A stretch of 64,000 nucleotides of DNA, from the NCBI GenBank assembly GCA_035772735.1, contig JASDFA010000019.1, positions 39,331,001 through 39,395,000 of the forward strand. Direction: 5' to 3'. Within the stretch, counting starts at the first letter, position 1, and every line of letters starts with the position of its first letter. The notes below the pieces were generated by a model. That model worked only from the letters and a program-made list of their open reading frames with translations, was not told where the DNA came from and ran no database searches. A program made the position numbers and the translations under genes. Shown in pieces: positions 44,765 to 56,610 of this stretch. Origin of the DNA: Datura wrightii (Eukaryota; Streptophyta; Magnoliopsida; Solanales; Solanaceae).

Positions 44765-47253
44765 TGTCATTCCCTGAGTCTATACCTTGGACGGGCACGG
44801 TACTCGGAGTCACAAGTAACCCCAAGTCAACCCATGGTGTATCATAACACTGGCATTCTGAGTAAAAACATAGTAGAAGCTTTAAAGTAATAATATAAAA
44901 CATTTATGAGAAAGAACTAAATCATAAAGTTTTATACAGCTGGAAACAAACTGAAAATCTATATCTATGTCTGTATCTAAAAACCATCTATCTGATGAAT
45001 TGTTGGGACAAGCCCCCAATTAACTCTAAGTATAAATGAAGTATAACTAAAAGAAATAATCCTCATCCTCGAACGATGAGGACTCACCAATGATGCAGCT
45101 AGAAATGGCTGAGCGTGATCTGCTAACGGTGTTGAGACTGAGAACCTACAACTGTATCATAAAATGATACAGCATAAAAGATATGTGTCAGTACTTTGAA
45201 TGTACTGAGTAAGTGAGAGAAAGCATAGCATGGAGAAAAACAACTTATCTATAAAGACATGCAATGACCAACTGAAATACTGATACTGAATAAACTGTGA
45301 TATACTGATATGGTCAAAATGACCCTGTCTGATGGTCAAAGCCATGCCCTAAAACTGAGATACTAATTTGAAATACTGTACTAAACTGATCTGAACTAAC
45401 TATTTTGAGACTGAACTGAGCTGACTAGTGGGAGAGGTTATAAACGACATATAACCACGTGAGCTAGATGTGAAGTCCGATGTACACACCCCATCAGTAG
45501 GACCCAATATACCTTTCCATTGTATAAAGTCATGGACTATGAGATCACTGTCTATGGACATGAGGCCAATAAAATATAACCTACGGTGGCAACGTAGTTT
45601 TGGGAACCTAAGTGCGCTGGAACCCCGACCTTCTTAGTGCTGAGTCCTACTCCCATTAGATAAGCCTACCATGACTACAACTGCCAAATAGATAGCTCAA
45701 CACTGAGGGCCCAAGACTACAACTAGCTTAGGGATACTGTCTGAGAGTACCTTGAGAGTCTTATCGGATCGGATTTGGAAACTGGTGTTCTAAGACTGGT
45801 CAGAGTTTCTCATCTAAGATCATCGTAGCCATCTAAAGAACAAACTGAGGCTGATGCTGGTGGTTCTAAGACTGGTCAGAGCTTCTTATTTGGAAGTGTC
45901 ATAACCGTCTAAAGAACCACAAAAACAATCTGATAACTGATGTCTAAGTCTAAATTCTGATAACTGGGAGGCATCACTAACACCTCAAAAATTAACTGTG
46001 GTCAAACTGATCAGCTGACATTTTCTAGACAACACTGAGATTGCTAATCTGCCTGAGACTAGACTAACATGAATCTGACTGAATTCTCAACATTTTCCAA
46101 CAATATGGGAAACCCAACTAATAAAATCAAGCCACAAGGAAGAACTAATCCAACCGGAAAAATTCTAGTTTACTGAATTCAAAGCTAGGGCTAAAACCAT
46201 TCTTAGAAGAATGAGTATTAACATGATAACTAGGTAGTGAAAATATGACAACAACCAACATAGACCATATTCCACATGCTATAACGAAGTCTGACATATC
46301 AATTTTTTACATTCGAAAATTCAGGGCTAGAACTGATAGAAAAGATAGAGTAGATTTTTGGGACACAAGGGAAGAACCATTCCCTTGTTGAATTTCCACA
46401 TACCTTGTTTAGAAATCCCCGAGAGAATCCCTTGAAAAATCTATGGAGAATTCGATTTCCCTAGCTTCTACTCTAAGTCTTTCTGAGAGAAATTTTATGT
46501 TCTAACATTTGAGGGGAAGTGAGAATGAAATAAACCATCGGTTAGCCCCTCTAAAGCTCCTTATTTAAACCTAAATGATATAGTTTAGAGTCTAGGAGTT
46601 TAGAAAATTATGTAAAACTCCCTAGGAAAATTGCAGGAAAAAGGACCCTGCCAGTGCCGACGAGGCAATCCACGAGTCGTAAGGTCAGGGATGACTCGTG
46701 GTGCCCAATCGTCATGTGCACTAGAAGTTTTCTACAGATTCCCTAACTTGCCAACAACTGACTTCACGAGTCGTCAGGAGGCCTAACGACTTGTGATGTC
46801 TCTCATTTCCACTGAACCAAAGTTCCTCTTCAGGGGTCATCACGGGATACTAGACGATTCGTTCCGGTGACCATGACTTGTGGTCACCTCCTATAGTCCT
46901 CTCTACCGAAAACCACCTAGGAGTCACCTGTGGTGACTCCATGACTAGTAGTGTCCCAAATGAGTCGTGGTGAGGACCCGTTATGTGCACTGCCCGAAAT
47001 TTCCAACTTTCAATCAATTCTTGACCATGAGTAACCTAACGACTCATGGTGTTGACCATGAATCATGGTCACACCCGTGGTTATTCAATTTCCCAATTTT
47101 TCAACCAAGTTTGGACCCTTCCCCACGAGTTACTCCACGACTCGTGGCCTACTCCATGGGTCACAAGACGACTTGTTCTATGACCTGATGCAGAAAATTC
47201 TATTTTCTCTATTTCAACTCCCACATCTGACCTTAGGGTTTTTGCGCACTACA
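44765..47253 (-). repeat. 5' LTR of D
   Basis: 2,489 bp, colinear with 37251-39705, with many substitutions and small indels. U3 carries the same cacgactcgtgg motif array (about 46650-47170). Confidence 0.85.
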
Positions 47254-47258
47254 CATTC

Positions 47259-48040
47259 ACCAGTTGGCTAATGCCTGCTTTGATTGCCGCAACACCATCT
47301 ACCTCAATCTTCCCTGGAAACTTCATTACTATAAATCCTCTGCCTGAGTCTTGATAATCCTGACTTTCCGCTACCATGAGGTTCAAGAATCTATCCCTGT
47401 GTGGTAGCATCAAACAAGATCTTCAACTCGGGCTTAAGACACACTATAAAGTTGTTCCCAATTATATCCTTAGGTTGCATGAGGTACAGACAATCTCTCA
47501 AATAACCTTTGTAACATTCCCATACCTTAGCCAAGGTCTCACCATCTTTTTGTACAAACCCAGAGATCTTCTCTCTCAATTCTTTTGTTCTCCTTGAAGA
47601 GAAAAATCTGTTGATAAATTTGTTGGAGAGAACCTCCCATGTGGTGATGGAACCTGCTGGCTCATTTTGAAGCCACTCCTTGGCTTCACCAATCAGTGAG
47701 AATGGAAATAAGGTCAACTTCATATATTCATTTGACACGTTCTGGTAAAGGAAATTTTCACTCATCTATACAAATGTCATCAGATGCCAATGGGGATCCT
47801 CATGCGGCTTGCCCTAATATCGGCAAGTGTTTTGTACCAACTGCACTCCCTCCCTTCCTTCAGCTCAAAGCTCCCAGTGATAACCAGCTTGAAAATCACT
47901 TTAGAAGCATTCTCCAAGTTCGGCCTAGCAAAGTATAACACTGGAACTCTCACTTGGTTGTTGTCCTGTGCCTGCTCATTGTTCTCCATGATTAACCTTA
48001 TAAAGGTCATCTCAATTTTCTGGATCAAAAGAAGCCAAAA
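47259..48040 (-). pseudogene. Athila-type gag N-terminal half (C)
   Basis: Frames 48028-47780 (MENNEQAQDNNQVRVPVL, FARPNLENASKVIFKL) and 47765-47391 with the retrotransposon-gag domain (LTLFPFSLIGEAKEWLQ, FINRFFSSRRTKELREK). A frameshift lies between them. The sequence then continues across D to 37245. Confidence 0.85.
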
Positions 48041-48177
48041 GTGATTCTTGACTTCTCTTACTTAGCATACACTGAGCATACAACCCTATAAACTTCACAC
48101 AAAAACCAAGAAACAAATGTAAAATACAGAATAGCAAAATAAAATCCTAACCTACAAACGATCAAACAATATTCAAG

Positions 48178-48195
48178 TCCTTGGCAATGATACCA
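48178..48195 (-). other. Primer-binding site of C, degraded (tRNA-Asp type)
   Basis: tccttggcaatgatacca, a mutated form of tccccggcaacggcgcca, 9 bp inside the LTR. Confidence 0.7.
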
Positions 48196-48204
48196 AAAAC
48201 TTGA

Positions 48205-49836
48205 TGTTGTCCAAGCACACGCAAGAACACATGGTCGTCAAGTAATATAGGACTCAAAGCCCCAATTATCATACCAACAGAGACTTGTCAGTTCAATCGT
48301 TGTAAGGTTATTATTTTATTTTCGTTATTCTAATAAAATAATTAAAATAGGAAATGGTTTGAAGAAATTAAATACTAAAATTTTAAATGCAAAATTAACT
48401 ACAACTGTTGCAAGCTTTGTTTTCCTTTGATGATGATGAAAATCTAGGGCAATGAAATTTGATTGGTTTCAAGTTGAGTTTTTAAGACGTATTATGCTAA
48501 AATGATTCTTCCTACAGTTGCTAGTTGCAAGTTACCATCCCATTTCTTGCCACTATCCCTAACATCTGAGAACTATTTCATGAACCCTAATGCCTATATC
48601 CCTATGGTTGCAGGAGAAGCATGAAACGATGGTTATGCCTACTTGTATTTCAACTAAACTGGGTTGAAGGGCATATCCCTAACCTCAACAACAACATCTA
48701 TCCTCTCACTAATGGATTCGAGGGTCTTTGAATTCCCGTTTTGTATTTACCTTTAACCCTTTCAAATCCCTTTCCCAAGTTCAATCAAAACCCAAAAAAT
48801 GTCCTTATAAGGTGATCAATCTCATAAATAACCCATTAACACAAGTAAATACAAATAACCATAAAAGAACAATCGAATCTAGATAAATAGTCTTTCAAAC
48901 ATCTACCATCCATCATGGCAAAAACCCTAGAGTATGAGTTTAGCCACTCATAGACAAGTGGAAAATCATACACTTAATCATCATCATACAAAGTAAAGAG
49001 TAATGAAGAGAAGAAACCTAGTGTAGAACTTGGTCCTCCCTCCAAACGGCTTGCAAGCCTCCAAATATGAACTACGTAAAGTTAAACTAACAAAAGATAG
49101 TCAAAAACTTATCCAAAACTCCATAACAAATGTCCCTCAGGATATATTTATTGTTGAGCCTTAAATGATGTTTTTGCCCTCCAATACTTGGATTTAAAAT
49201 CAGCAATTTTAATTAAAAACAGGTTTGGCACATCATCCCCACTATCTCACCACAAATATAGCCAAATTTTCAGTAATTTCAGCTCTAAGATAGACCTGGT
49301 GCGCCGCCCCCGTCATCTCACCAAGCACTTAGCAAATTTTTCTGCTCCCCTAGCACTAGCGTGCCACTTTCACCATCTCACCAGAGTGTTAGTCAAATTA
49401 TTGCACTTTTGGACCCTTCTGGCATGTGGCCTCCTCTATCTCACTAGAATTTTGGTGATTTTCTCTAAGTCTGGGAAGCTCTGGGGCTCCACCCACAATC
49501 TTGCTAAGGTGTTGAAATGATCATCTTCTGAGGTTAAGGAGCTGCCGTGGGGCGCCAGCGGTAACACCAGAGATTATAGAAACTTCATCAAGTCATTGGA
49601 GGCCCGCGCCAGCCATAGCCCCCGAACCTTCTTCTCAACTTCTCAAATCTTCAACCTTGGTTCATTTTGGGTCCTTTTTCCCTTGGTTTCCTGCTCAAAG
49701 CACCTCCAAACGTATTTTTAGCATACGAAACACACAAACATATGAATTTATGCATTTCATAAGGATTTTGATCTCAAAACCAGGTAAAGGATGGAAAAAA
49801 ACAAGGAAAATGGACATAGAAATATGACCAACATCA
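48205..49836 (-). repeat. LTR shared by C (as 5' LTR) and E (as 3' LTR)
   Basis: 1,632 bp. On its left is the C PBS; on its right is the E polypurine tract (ccaccccatacttaaat), so it is the middle LTR of an internal-LTR-internal-LTR array. It is the pair of 56611-58250. Confidence 0.8.
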
Positions 49837-51698
49837 CCACCCCATACTTAAATCAATGTTCGTCCTCAAACAATATTTTACTCCACACATAAACTCATCT
49901 TTTATCATCACATTTGGTACCTCTAACAATTCACACTCTACTATCTAGCATAGAGCATAATTCATGTTGTTCATCAATATACGACAAATCTCATCAAGCA
50001 CATGTACAGGTTTCATAATAAAAACTACACAACCTCTATAACTGACTCATCTTTTCAAAACAAAGGGCCAACATGATTAAGGATGAAATATGCAACAAGT
50101 AGTACATCGACATAGACATCTTATGCCCCTCATTTTTAGTGATGAACCTCTCTCAGATTATCAATGCAGACACATGGAACATAGAAAGCAAGGCACTCTT
50201 ACGCTCACAAACGATATAATGCACATATGTCACATATCATAAGCTTGCCCTTCATGTATATTTAGACTACTTAGCTGTTTTAAGAGATTCGGATCACAAG
50301 GTCTTTTCTTGATTATAATGTCGGCTAAGGGATGGTTAGGAATGATATTTCTTTTACAGTGACTAAGCACTTTTAAGACATTTTTTATTTTTCAAGTCCA
50401 CCATTTTTTTCTTGGTGCTCACCCTCAACTAACTCACCCTTGTTCTTTTCTTTTCATGCCCCCTTTTCACTACTTGACTGCTAGTCTCTACTTATAGAAT
50501 CAATAGGAATTTCGTAATTAAAGTTCTATCTTTCATTGTTCTAGAAGCAAGTAGACAACACAATTATATAGGCACCCCTTCCTATTTTTCTTCTCTTACC
50601 ACAATTTTTCTTTTTCTGTTAACATTATACTTCGATGGAACTTTACTTTCAAGTATCAAAGTGCCTAAGACTACTTTAGATCAACAAGTCCGAGGTCTCA
50701 CAAAAAGAGGGATTAAGCTACTTTCGTGGCTAAGAAAGAATAAGGCTTAATGGCTCAAATGGGTTAACAGGGAAAATGTAGAGGAAGGTTAGACAAACAT
50801 GGGAAAACATCAATTTTTCAAAGAAACTCCATGATCATATCCCAACTCCCTAACAACTAGTTATCCTACATACACTAGGGCAAGTTATAGATGTTCCAAT
50901 ATGTACACATAAGACAATTCATCTCACCTCTCATGGCACTTAATGGTCTAGTCGGCTTCCGACAGCTACACAATCACACAATTATATTGAATGACATTTT
51001 CCATTATTAATCCCTTAGAATCTTTTTTAGTCAAATTAAAGAGCTATCTGTGTTTCTCATGGATTCCTTACTTATGCATTCAAGATGACCACTTTACTAA
51101 CTCTAGCATAGCAGCTAAGTAGAATGTCACAAGCACACAAGTGAATGATCTACGACTCAATCTTAAAAAAGAAGAAAAAATGTGACTAAATTCCCTTAAG
51201 ACGGTCGTCATCCATCTATCATAGGGAAGGATCACTACTCTACGACTATAAAAACTCCTACAAAAATAAAAAATTATCCTGTTCAAAGGACTCCCCTTCA
51301 GAAAAGATCAAAGACCGCAAGAAAATCCGAAGGTTGGGTGAGATATACCAATTTTTAAAATTTTCAAACAAAGCTCCATGAACATACTCACTCTTGACCA
51401 ACAATAACACAAACTAAAAAGAAATTAAACTAAAACTAATAATCTCAACTACTAAAGACAAACAGAGTATCCAACATCTCAAGGCATCGCAAGTCATAAG
51501 CATCATACTAGCTATTACAGACCCAGACCAAGAAAATAATGAAGCTACTACTATGGTAATGAAACTATGCTATGGCCTACAGATATAGAAATTAAAGAAC
51601 TAATAGGATTCTTTCCTCCACCCCACACTTAAACAGTGCACTATCCCCAGTGCACATAATCATATCAAAAGGTAGGGAAAAAGGAACTTCCTGAGCCG
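49837..51698 (-). other. PPT and 3' untranslated region of E
   Basis: No gene. It holds the PPT (49837-49853), the pre-PPT hairpin (49856-49873, one end mismatch) and the conserved island (51191-51234). Confidence 0.65.
51191..51234 (-). other. Conserved 3'-UTR island (E)
   Basis: ttcccttaagacggtcgtca and the following tccatctatcatagggaa match A and B, while most of the surrounding 3' UTR does not. Confidence 0.6.
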
Positions 51699-52942
51699 CT
51701 AAGCATCATCATCAGGATTGTAATCCTGATCCTCCCCCTCATCATCATCGCCATTAACTTTAATGGCGCCCATAGTAGCATCATCCTCATCATCATCATT
51801 ATCAAGATCATCAACATTGTCAGTCAGCACAGCAGCCTCATCATAATCAAGCGGCTCCTCGAAGGTAAGCCCCACTCTACACATCTACATGAAACTCTCC
51901 GTGAGTTGGTATCTATCCTTAAAGGCTGCCATCTCCTTGGCTGTAGCAGGTCATCCGCCTAACTCTTTTTGTAACTGTAAAATGCCAAATATGCGACCTT
52001 TCCAGCTTTCATCACGAGATTGACGATCAACTATGGAAAGGGAAGGAGCTGTGTAATTACTGGGCTCCTTAACCTTGCTTACATCTATGATCCTGCCGGC
52101 TAGGAGACCTGCGAGCTAACTAAAGGTCTGACTCTTCCTCTTCAATGCCTTGGCCTCTCAAAAACTGAGTCAAGAAACCACCATAACAATATTTCAACCT
52201 GCAGTTGTTCCTTACTCTCCTCATGTTGCCTCGAAGCACTGCACCAAATATAGTGGTATCCCTTCCATTAACATGTACACCAGCACAACTCGCTCTCTAG
52301 TGACATCTGTGATGCGGGTCCTGGGGAGAAGTGTGGAACAGATAATTTTTACCCACACCTTCTCCTCCTTGTTCATGTAGGAGAATGCAAGTGTGGAGTA
52401 AATGCCCTTGCGGTCCCGTGCCCATTCGGCGGATGAATGCTCACCACAGAGAGGTGACCCATGTCATAATAAAAAGGCCTCTCAAGCAACATAAAATACT
52501 CTAAAGGGTCTACTGCAGGTGTGACAAGAAAAGCATTGAACCTTTTGTAAGTGAACGACACGACCTGACCCCTGATCTTCGCTTTAGTGCTCTCTCCAAA
52601 TGATGTATTCCAGTTTGCATAGAACTCCCTCACCAAGGTAAGGTTGGAAACTTCTTGCTTAGCAAAGATGTATCCAACTCCCAACTCATGGAGCTTGTCC
52701 CGAATAGAAGGGAACTCCAGCGCTAGGCGGCCCTCATTGATTTAATTTTCAGGAGCATACTTAGCCTCCTTCTGCATGTTGAACCAGGTAAGACCACGAG
52801 GCTCTACAACCTGTACTCCAAAGTATTTAGTAGGGCCAGCCTTAGTTGCTTATGAATTAGCTCCCTTTGTACCTTTCTGGAGCCTCTTTAAACCTTTTCC
52901 TGCTTCCTCAATCTCCATTCCTTTGCTTCCTTTTGATGCCAT
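51699..52942 (-). pseudogene. ORF2 of element E: 'putative plant transposon protein'-like
   Basis: Homologue of A/B ORF2 in a diverged subfamily. ATG 52942 (MASKGSKGMEIEEAGKG) follows a predicted splice acceptor. The N-terminal part is crossed by stops. The 52684-52373 frame has LVREFYANWNTSFG and AKIRGQVVSFTYKRFNAF, aligning with A/B. The C-terminal frame 51884-51699 is an acidic tail, with DNVDDLDNDDDEDD and ending NPDDDA, like the A/B tail in composition but not in sequence. Conservation of the core across subfamilies suggests the protein mattered to the element; its function is unknown. Confidence 0.75.
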
Positions 52943-52947
52943 GATAC

Positions 52948-53650
52948 CTATCAAGAAAAAATCAAGAACTACACAAAATTAGTTCGTGAACAACAAGGCT
53001 AACTAATTAAGTGTTAAAGATGAAAAATTGACCCCACACTTAATTCGCTAGCATAATGGTGATATTTTGTCCAATGGGGTACTCAAGACTTCCCCCATCA
53101 TTATCCAACCTCATAACACTAATTCATTCACCAACTCTAACTCCAATAACGTTCATGAATTCTTCAACTCTCCTTTCATATTGAGCTTTTAAAGAATGCC
53201 TTAATTGGCCATCCCTCTCACTTTTCCTCCTTCAATTGTTAATGAGGTAGCATTATTCAACTCATTTAACAACCAAATAAATGATTTACTTCCATATATA
53301 ATGATCTAACATGAATTTCAACAACTCAAGACTTATTCACATTTAAGCATTCAATAGCCATGTACTTTCTCTCTCTATAATTAATACATCTACCCACCAA
53401 ATTCAATAATTCAATTCGCCATCTCCATTCATCTCCATAACTTCAAATCATGATATTCAACAAAAAATAAGTTAACCTAAAAAGTATACGCATTATCATG
53501 GAAGAATTTAAGACATTAAAGCTCATGAAACCCATAATATCAAATTTAAGCTTTTCACCAAAATGGTGATTTGGGTCTTTAATCTTGTGGAAGATGGTGT
53601 GGGAGCATGTTTTCAACTTTACCTAAACAAGAGAGAAGGAAAATACTTAC
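52948..53650 (-). other. Predicted intron in the ORF2 5' UTR (E)
   Basis: Minus-strand donor CTCAA|GTAAGTA (starts 53650) and acceptor TTTTTTCTTGATAG (ends 52948), 703 bp, in the same place as the A and B introns. Exonic CT-rich sequence lies just upstream. Confidence 0.55.
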
Positions 53651-53798
53651 TTGAGTTGAGAAGAGGAGCTTCACCAAAGCTTAAAGAAGACAACAATGGA
53701 AGGGAGAGGGGGAGGGAAGTTACAGTTTAAGAGAGGGAGGAGAGAGAGTTTTTGCCTTTTCTTTTCAACTTTTTAAAGGAAAATGATGAGTGGCCATT

Positions 53799-53806
53799 TA
53801 AATATA
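53799..53806 (-). promoter_or_regulatory. TATA-like box of the internal ORF2 promoter (E)
   Basis: TATATTTA on the minus strand, about 150 bases before the predicted donor and just downstream (in sense) of LTR-like repeat units at 53890-54045. Confidence 0.45.
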
Positions 53807-53889
53807 GGTGTGGTGCCTAGGTTTTTGGTAATTTAAGGTATTTGGGTCAACATTGACCCAAATTGACCAAAACAATTTCACCCAAAGTG

Positions 53890-54045
53890 AACCTGCCGCA
53901 CTGCTCCCTCTGTCTCACCGCAAACTTAGAAAAATGAATTTCTTCGGGATTAGGGGGTTGGCGTGGAGCACCAACCATAGCACCACATGTCATATTATTT
54001 TCTTCTAGATTTTAACACCGGGCGCCCCACGCCAGGTATCTTACC
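53890..54045 (-). repeat. LTR-like repeat units upstream of the E internal promoter
   Basis: Units such as 'gccgcactgctccctctgtc' and 'gcgtggagcaccaaccatag' resemble the U3 repeats of the E LTR (about 57627-58030). Confidence 0.5.
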
Positions 54046-54188
54046 CTAGACTTAACCTTTTTCAGCTCATTTTCCCAGTTCTTTCTTCCTCCAAGGCTCT
54101 GTTCGTCTCTACCAAGAAAAATGTAAAATAATTAGAATGATGGGTTGCCTCCCACCAAGTGCCTTAGTTATAGTTGTGACACAATATT

Positions 54189-54206
54189 CATGGGTTGCCC
54201 CCCATG
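54189..54206 (-). other. GGGAGGCAACCC-type hairpin (E)
   Basis: Minus-strand CATGGGGGGCAACCCATG: a 6-bp stem in which the third pair is T-A instead of the C-G of A. A second, poorer copy lies at 54139-54156. Confidence 0.6.
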
Positions 54207-54246
54207 CAGCGCCTAATTTAATGTCACGACGTGATTTTGGTTCCCC

Positions 54247-54933
54247 TTAGTCCTTCATTAGAGTGAAATGGTGACCAAATTGACAATTCAAAGAACTTTC
54301 ATGCAGCTTACACTGCTCAACAAACGGATTACATCCTCCAGGTTCTATTGTCGATTTAACTGTGAAGTCCTTATATTGAGGAGGCATCCTTGCTGAGCTA
54401 AACACTTTGAAAACTGCTTTTTGACCATCCACCTGGATAGATATCTTGCTCGTCTTTACCTAAATGATGGAATCAGCGGTGGCTAAAACTCCTCTCCCCA
54501 AAATGAGGGAAACTATTGCATCAGCTTCATAATCTAGGATTATGAAGTCCAGCGGAAAAATGAAAGGTTCCACCTTTATCAAGACATCTTCTATTATTCC
54601 ATCAGGATATGCCAGAGATCGGTTTGCAAGTTGTAGAGTCACAGTGGTTGGACTAGGTTCACCTAGTCCAAAAGTTTTGAACAGGGATGCATGCATCAAA
54701 TTGATGCTAGCACCCAAATCACATAAGGCTGAACCAACTTCCTCATCTCTGATCACCATAGGAAGGGTGAAGCTCCCATGGTCCTTAAGCTTTTTCAAAA
54801 TTTTATTTTGAACATGGGAACTGCATTCTTCTATAAGAGCCATAGTTTCAAACTTTGTTAACCACCTCTTTTTGGCCACAATGTTCTTCAGGTACTTAGT
54901 ATATTTTATAACTTCATGCAAAAGCTCCACCAA
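54247..54933 (-). pseudogene. Athila-type protease (E)
   Basis: The frame 54933-54460 (157 codons) contains LCDLGASINLMHASLF and the C-terminal motif degraded to LILGRGVLA. A stop or shift near 54460 separates 54432-54247. The length and motif spacing agree with B. The last P-F-L of the family motif is altered, so activity is doubtful. Confidence 0.85.
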
Positions 54934-54959
54934 AGGAATTTTAACAAGTCAAGAAACTT

Positions 54960-56480
54960 CTTGCAAGATGTATCCTCCTTCTGCTTTTGAAAACTTTGTG
55001 GGAATGGGGACGGTGGTCTAGCTACAACAACTTTTGGTTGTGAGTTGCTTGACTCTCCGACCTCATTCTTGGACTTCTCAACCTACTCATCATCAATCTT
55101 CTTTTCTCTAGGGATAACCTCACCTAACTCCTTACCACTGTAGAAAGAAATTGTGCTCACATTTTCTTTAGAATTCTTCTCAGTGTTACTCAGAAGTTCT
55201 CCCTTTGGTATGTTAGTCTACTACAGGGCCAATTGCCTCATCTGCCTCTCAAGCTCATAGATAGACTTTTTCATCTCATTCACTACCTGAATTTGTTGCA
55301 CCATCCATTGCTTTATCGTCTCCTCAAGGGAATTGCTTAACTTCTAGCCCTGAGGCCTTGGATAACTATTTTGGGGCCTTTGAAAGTTATGGTTCCCTCA
55401 CCATGAGGGTTTTGCTGCATTTTGGTGCCCCTGATTATAGCCATTACCTATAATACCTTTACTATGATTCTTTTGTCCCACAAAAAAATACAAATTTGGG
55501 ATTAAATGGACAACCTGACTATGCATGAACTTCTCTACATGCTTCACAAGACAGTGGTGGAGTCTGCACCTAATGCACCTGTTGTACGTAGCTTCCTGCT
55601 GGTGTGGTTATAAGTTTGCTAATCACATTCACCAGTTGGCTAATGTCTACTCTAATTGCCACAATACCATCTACCTCAAGCTTCCCTGGCACCTTCAGTG
55701 CTGCAAATCCTCCACCCGAGTCTTAAATAATCCCGACTTCCCGCTGACATGAGGTCTAAGAGAGCCTCAATTTCATTGTAACTTTTGGATAAAATCTGTC
55801 CCTATGCGATAGCATCAAGCAGGATCTTCGACTCGAGCTTCAGACCCACTATAAAGTTGTGCTCAATTATCTCCTTAAGCTGCATGTAGTGTAGACAATC
55901 TCTCAAATAACCTTTGTAACATTCCCATGCCTAAGCCAAGGTCTCACCATCTTTCTGTAAAAACCCAGAGATCTTCCCTCTCAACTCCTTTCTTCTCCTT
56001 GAAGAGAAAAATCTGTTGACAAATTTGTTGGAGTGAATCTCCCATATGGTGATGGAACCTGCTGGCTAATTTTAAAGTCATTCCTTGGCTTCACCAATTA
56101 GAGTGAACGGAAATAAGGTTAGCTTCACATATTCATCTGATACGTTCTAGTAATGAAAATTTTCACTCAACTCCACGAATGTTATCAGATGCCTGTGGGG
56201 ATCCTCATGTGGCTTGCCCTAATATTGGCAAGTGTTTTGGACCAACTGTAGGGTCCCTCCCTTCCTTCAGCTCAAAGTTCCCAGTGATAGCCAGCTTGAC
56301 GATCACTTTAGAAGCGTTCTCCAAGTTCGGCCTAGCAAAGTTTAATAGTGGAACTCTCTCTTGGTTGTTGCCCTACGCCTGCTCATTGTTCTCCATGATT
56401 AGCCTTCTAAAGGTCCTCTAAATTTTAGAATCAAGAGAGGCCAAAAGTGATGCTTGACATCTCATACTTCGCATACACTG
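54960..56480 (-). pseudogene. Athila-type gag (E)
   Basis: Highly degraded minus-strand gag, traced by DNA similarity to C. The start region near 56470-56394 includes MENNEQA, then the retrotransposon-gag domain region (about 56150-55770), the degraded knuckle (about 55560-55480) and the linker (about 55090-54960). It has the undisturbed counterpart of the D insertion site at 55621-55640. Confidence 0.75.
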
Positions 56481-56583
56481 AGCATACAACCCTGTGAAAT
56501 TCACACAAAAACAAAGAAATAAACATAAAATACATAATAGAGGAATAAAATCTGAACCTACAAATGATCAAACAATATTCAAG

Positions 56584-56601
56584 TTCCCGGCAACGATGCC
56601 A
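56584..56601 (-). other. Primer-binding site, tRNA-Asp (E)
   Basis: ttcccggcaacgatgcca, three mismatches from the tRNA-Asp 3' end, 9 bp inside the LTR. Confidence 0.8.
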
Positions 56602-56610
56602 AAACCTTGA

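Larger units (their letters stand above)
37251..47253 (-). mobile_element. Complete Del/Tekay-type chromovirus D (degenerate)
   Basis: 10.0 kb, minus strand: 5' LTR 44765-47253, PBS, gag, protease, RT, RNase H, integrase with C-terminal chromodomain-like segment, PPT, 3' LTR 37251-39705, with a 5-bp duplication. Many frameshifts and stops. This is the only full set of polymerase genes in the window, but of a Del type, not Athila. Confidence 0.9.
35815..49836 (-). mobile_element. Athila-type element C (truncated, split by D)
   Basis: Minus-strand pieces 35815-37250 (hairpin, protease, gag C-terminus) and 47259-48204 (gag N-terminus, PBS), plus an LTR at 48205-49836 shared with E. Downstream parts and its own 3' LTR are missing on the left. 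DNA similarity to E is high throughout. Confidence 0.8.

Noticed and set aside
51700..51840. Runs of atc/tca as a microsatellite.
   Set aside because: They encode the aspartate-rich tail of ORF2 in E on the minus strand; A and B have a similar acidic tail with other codons.
53271..53578. Possible separate gene between the ORF2 start and protease in E.
   Set aside because: No coding pattern; position and splice borders fit the ORF2 5'-UTR intron.
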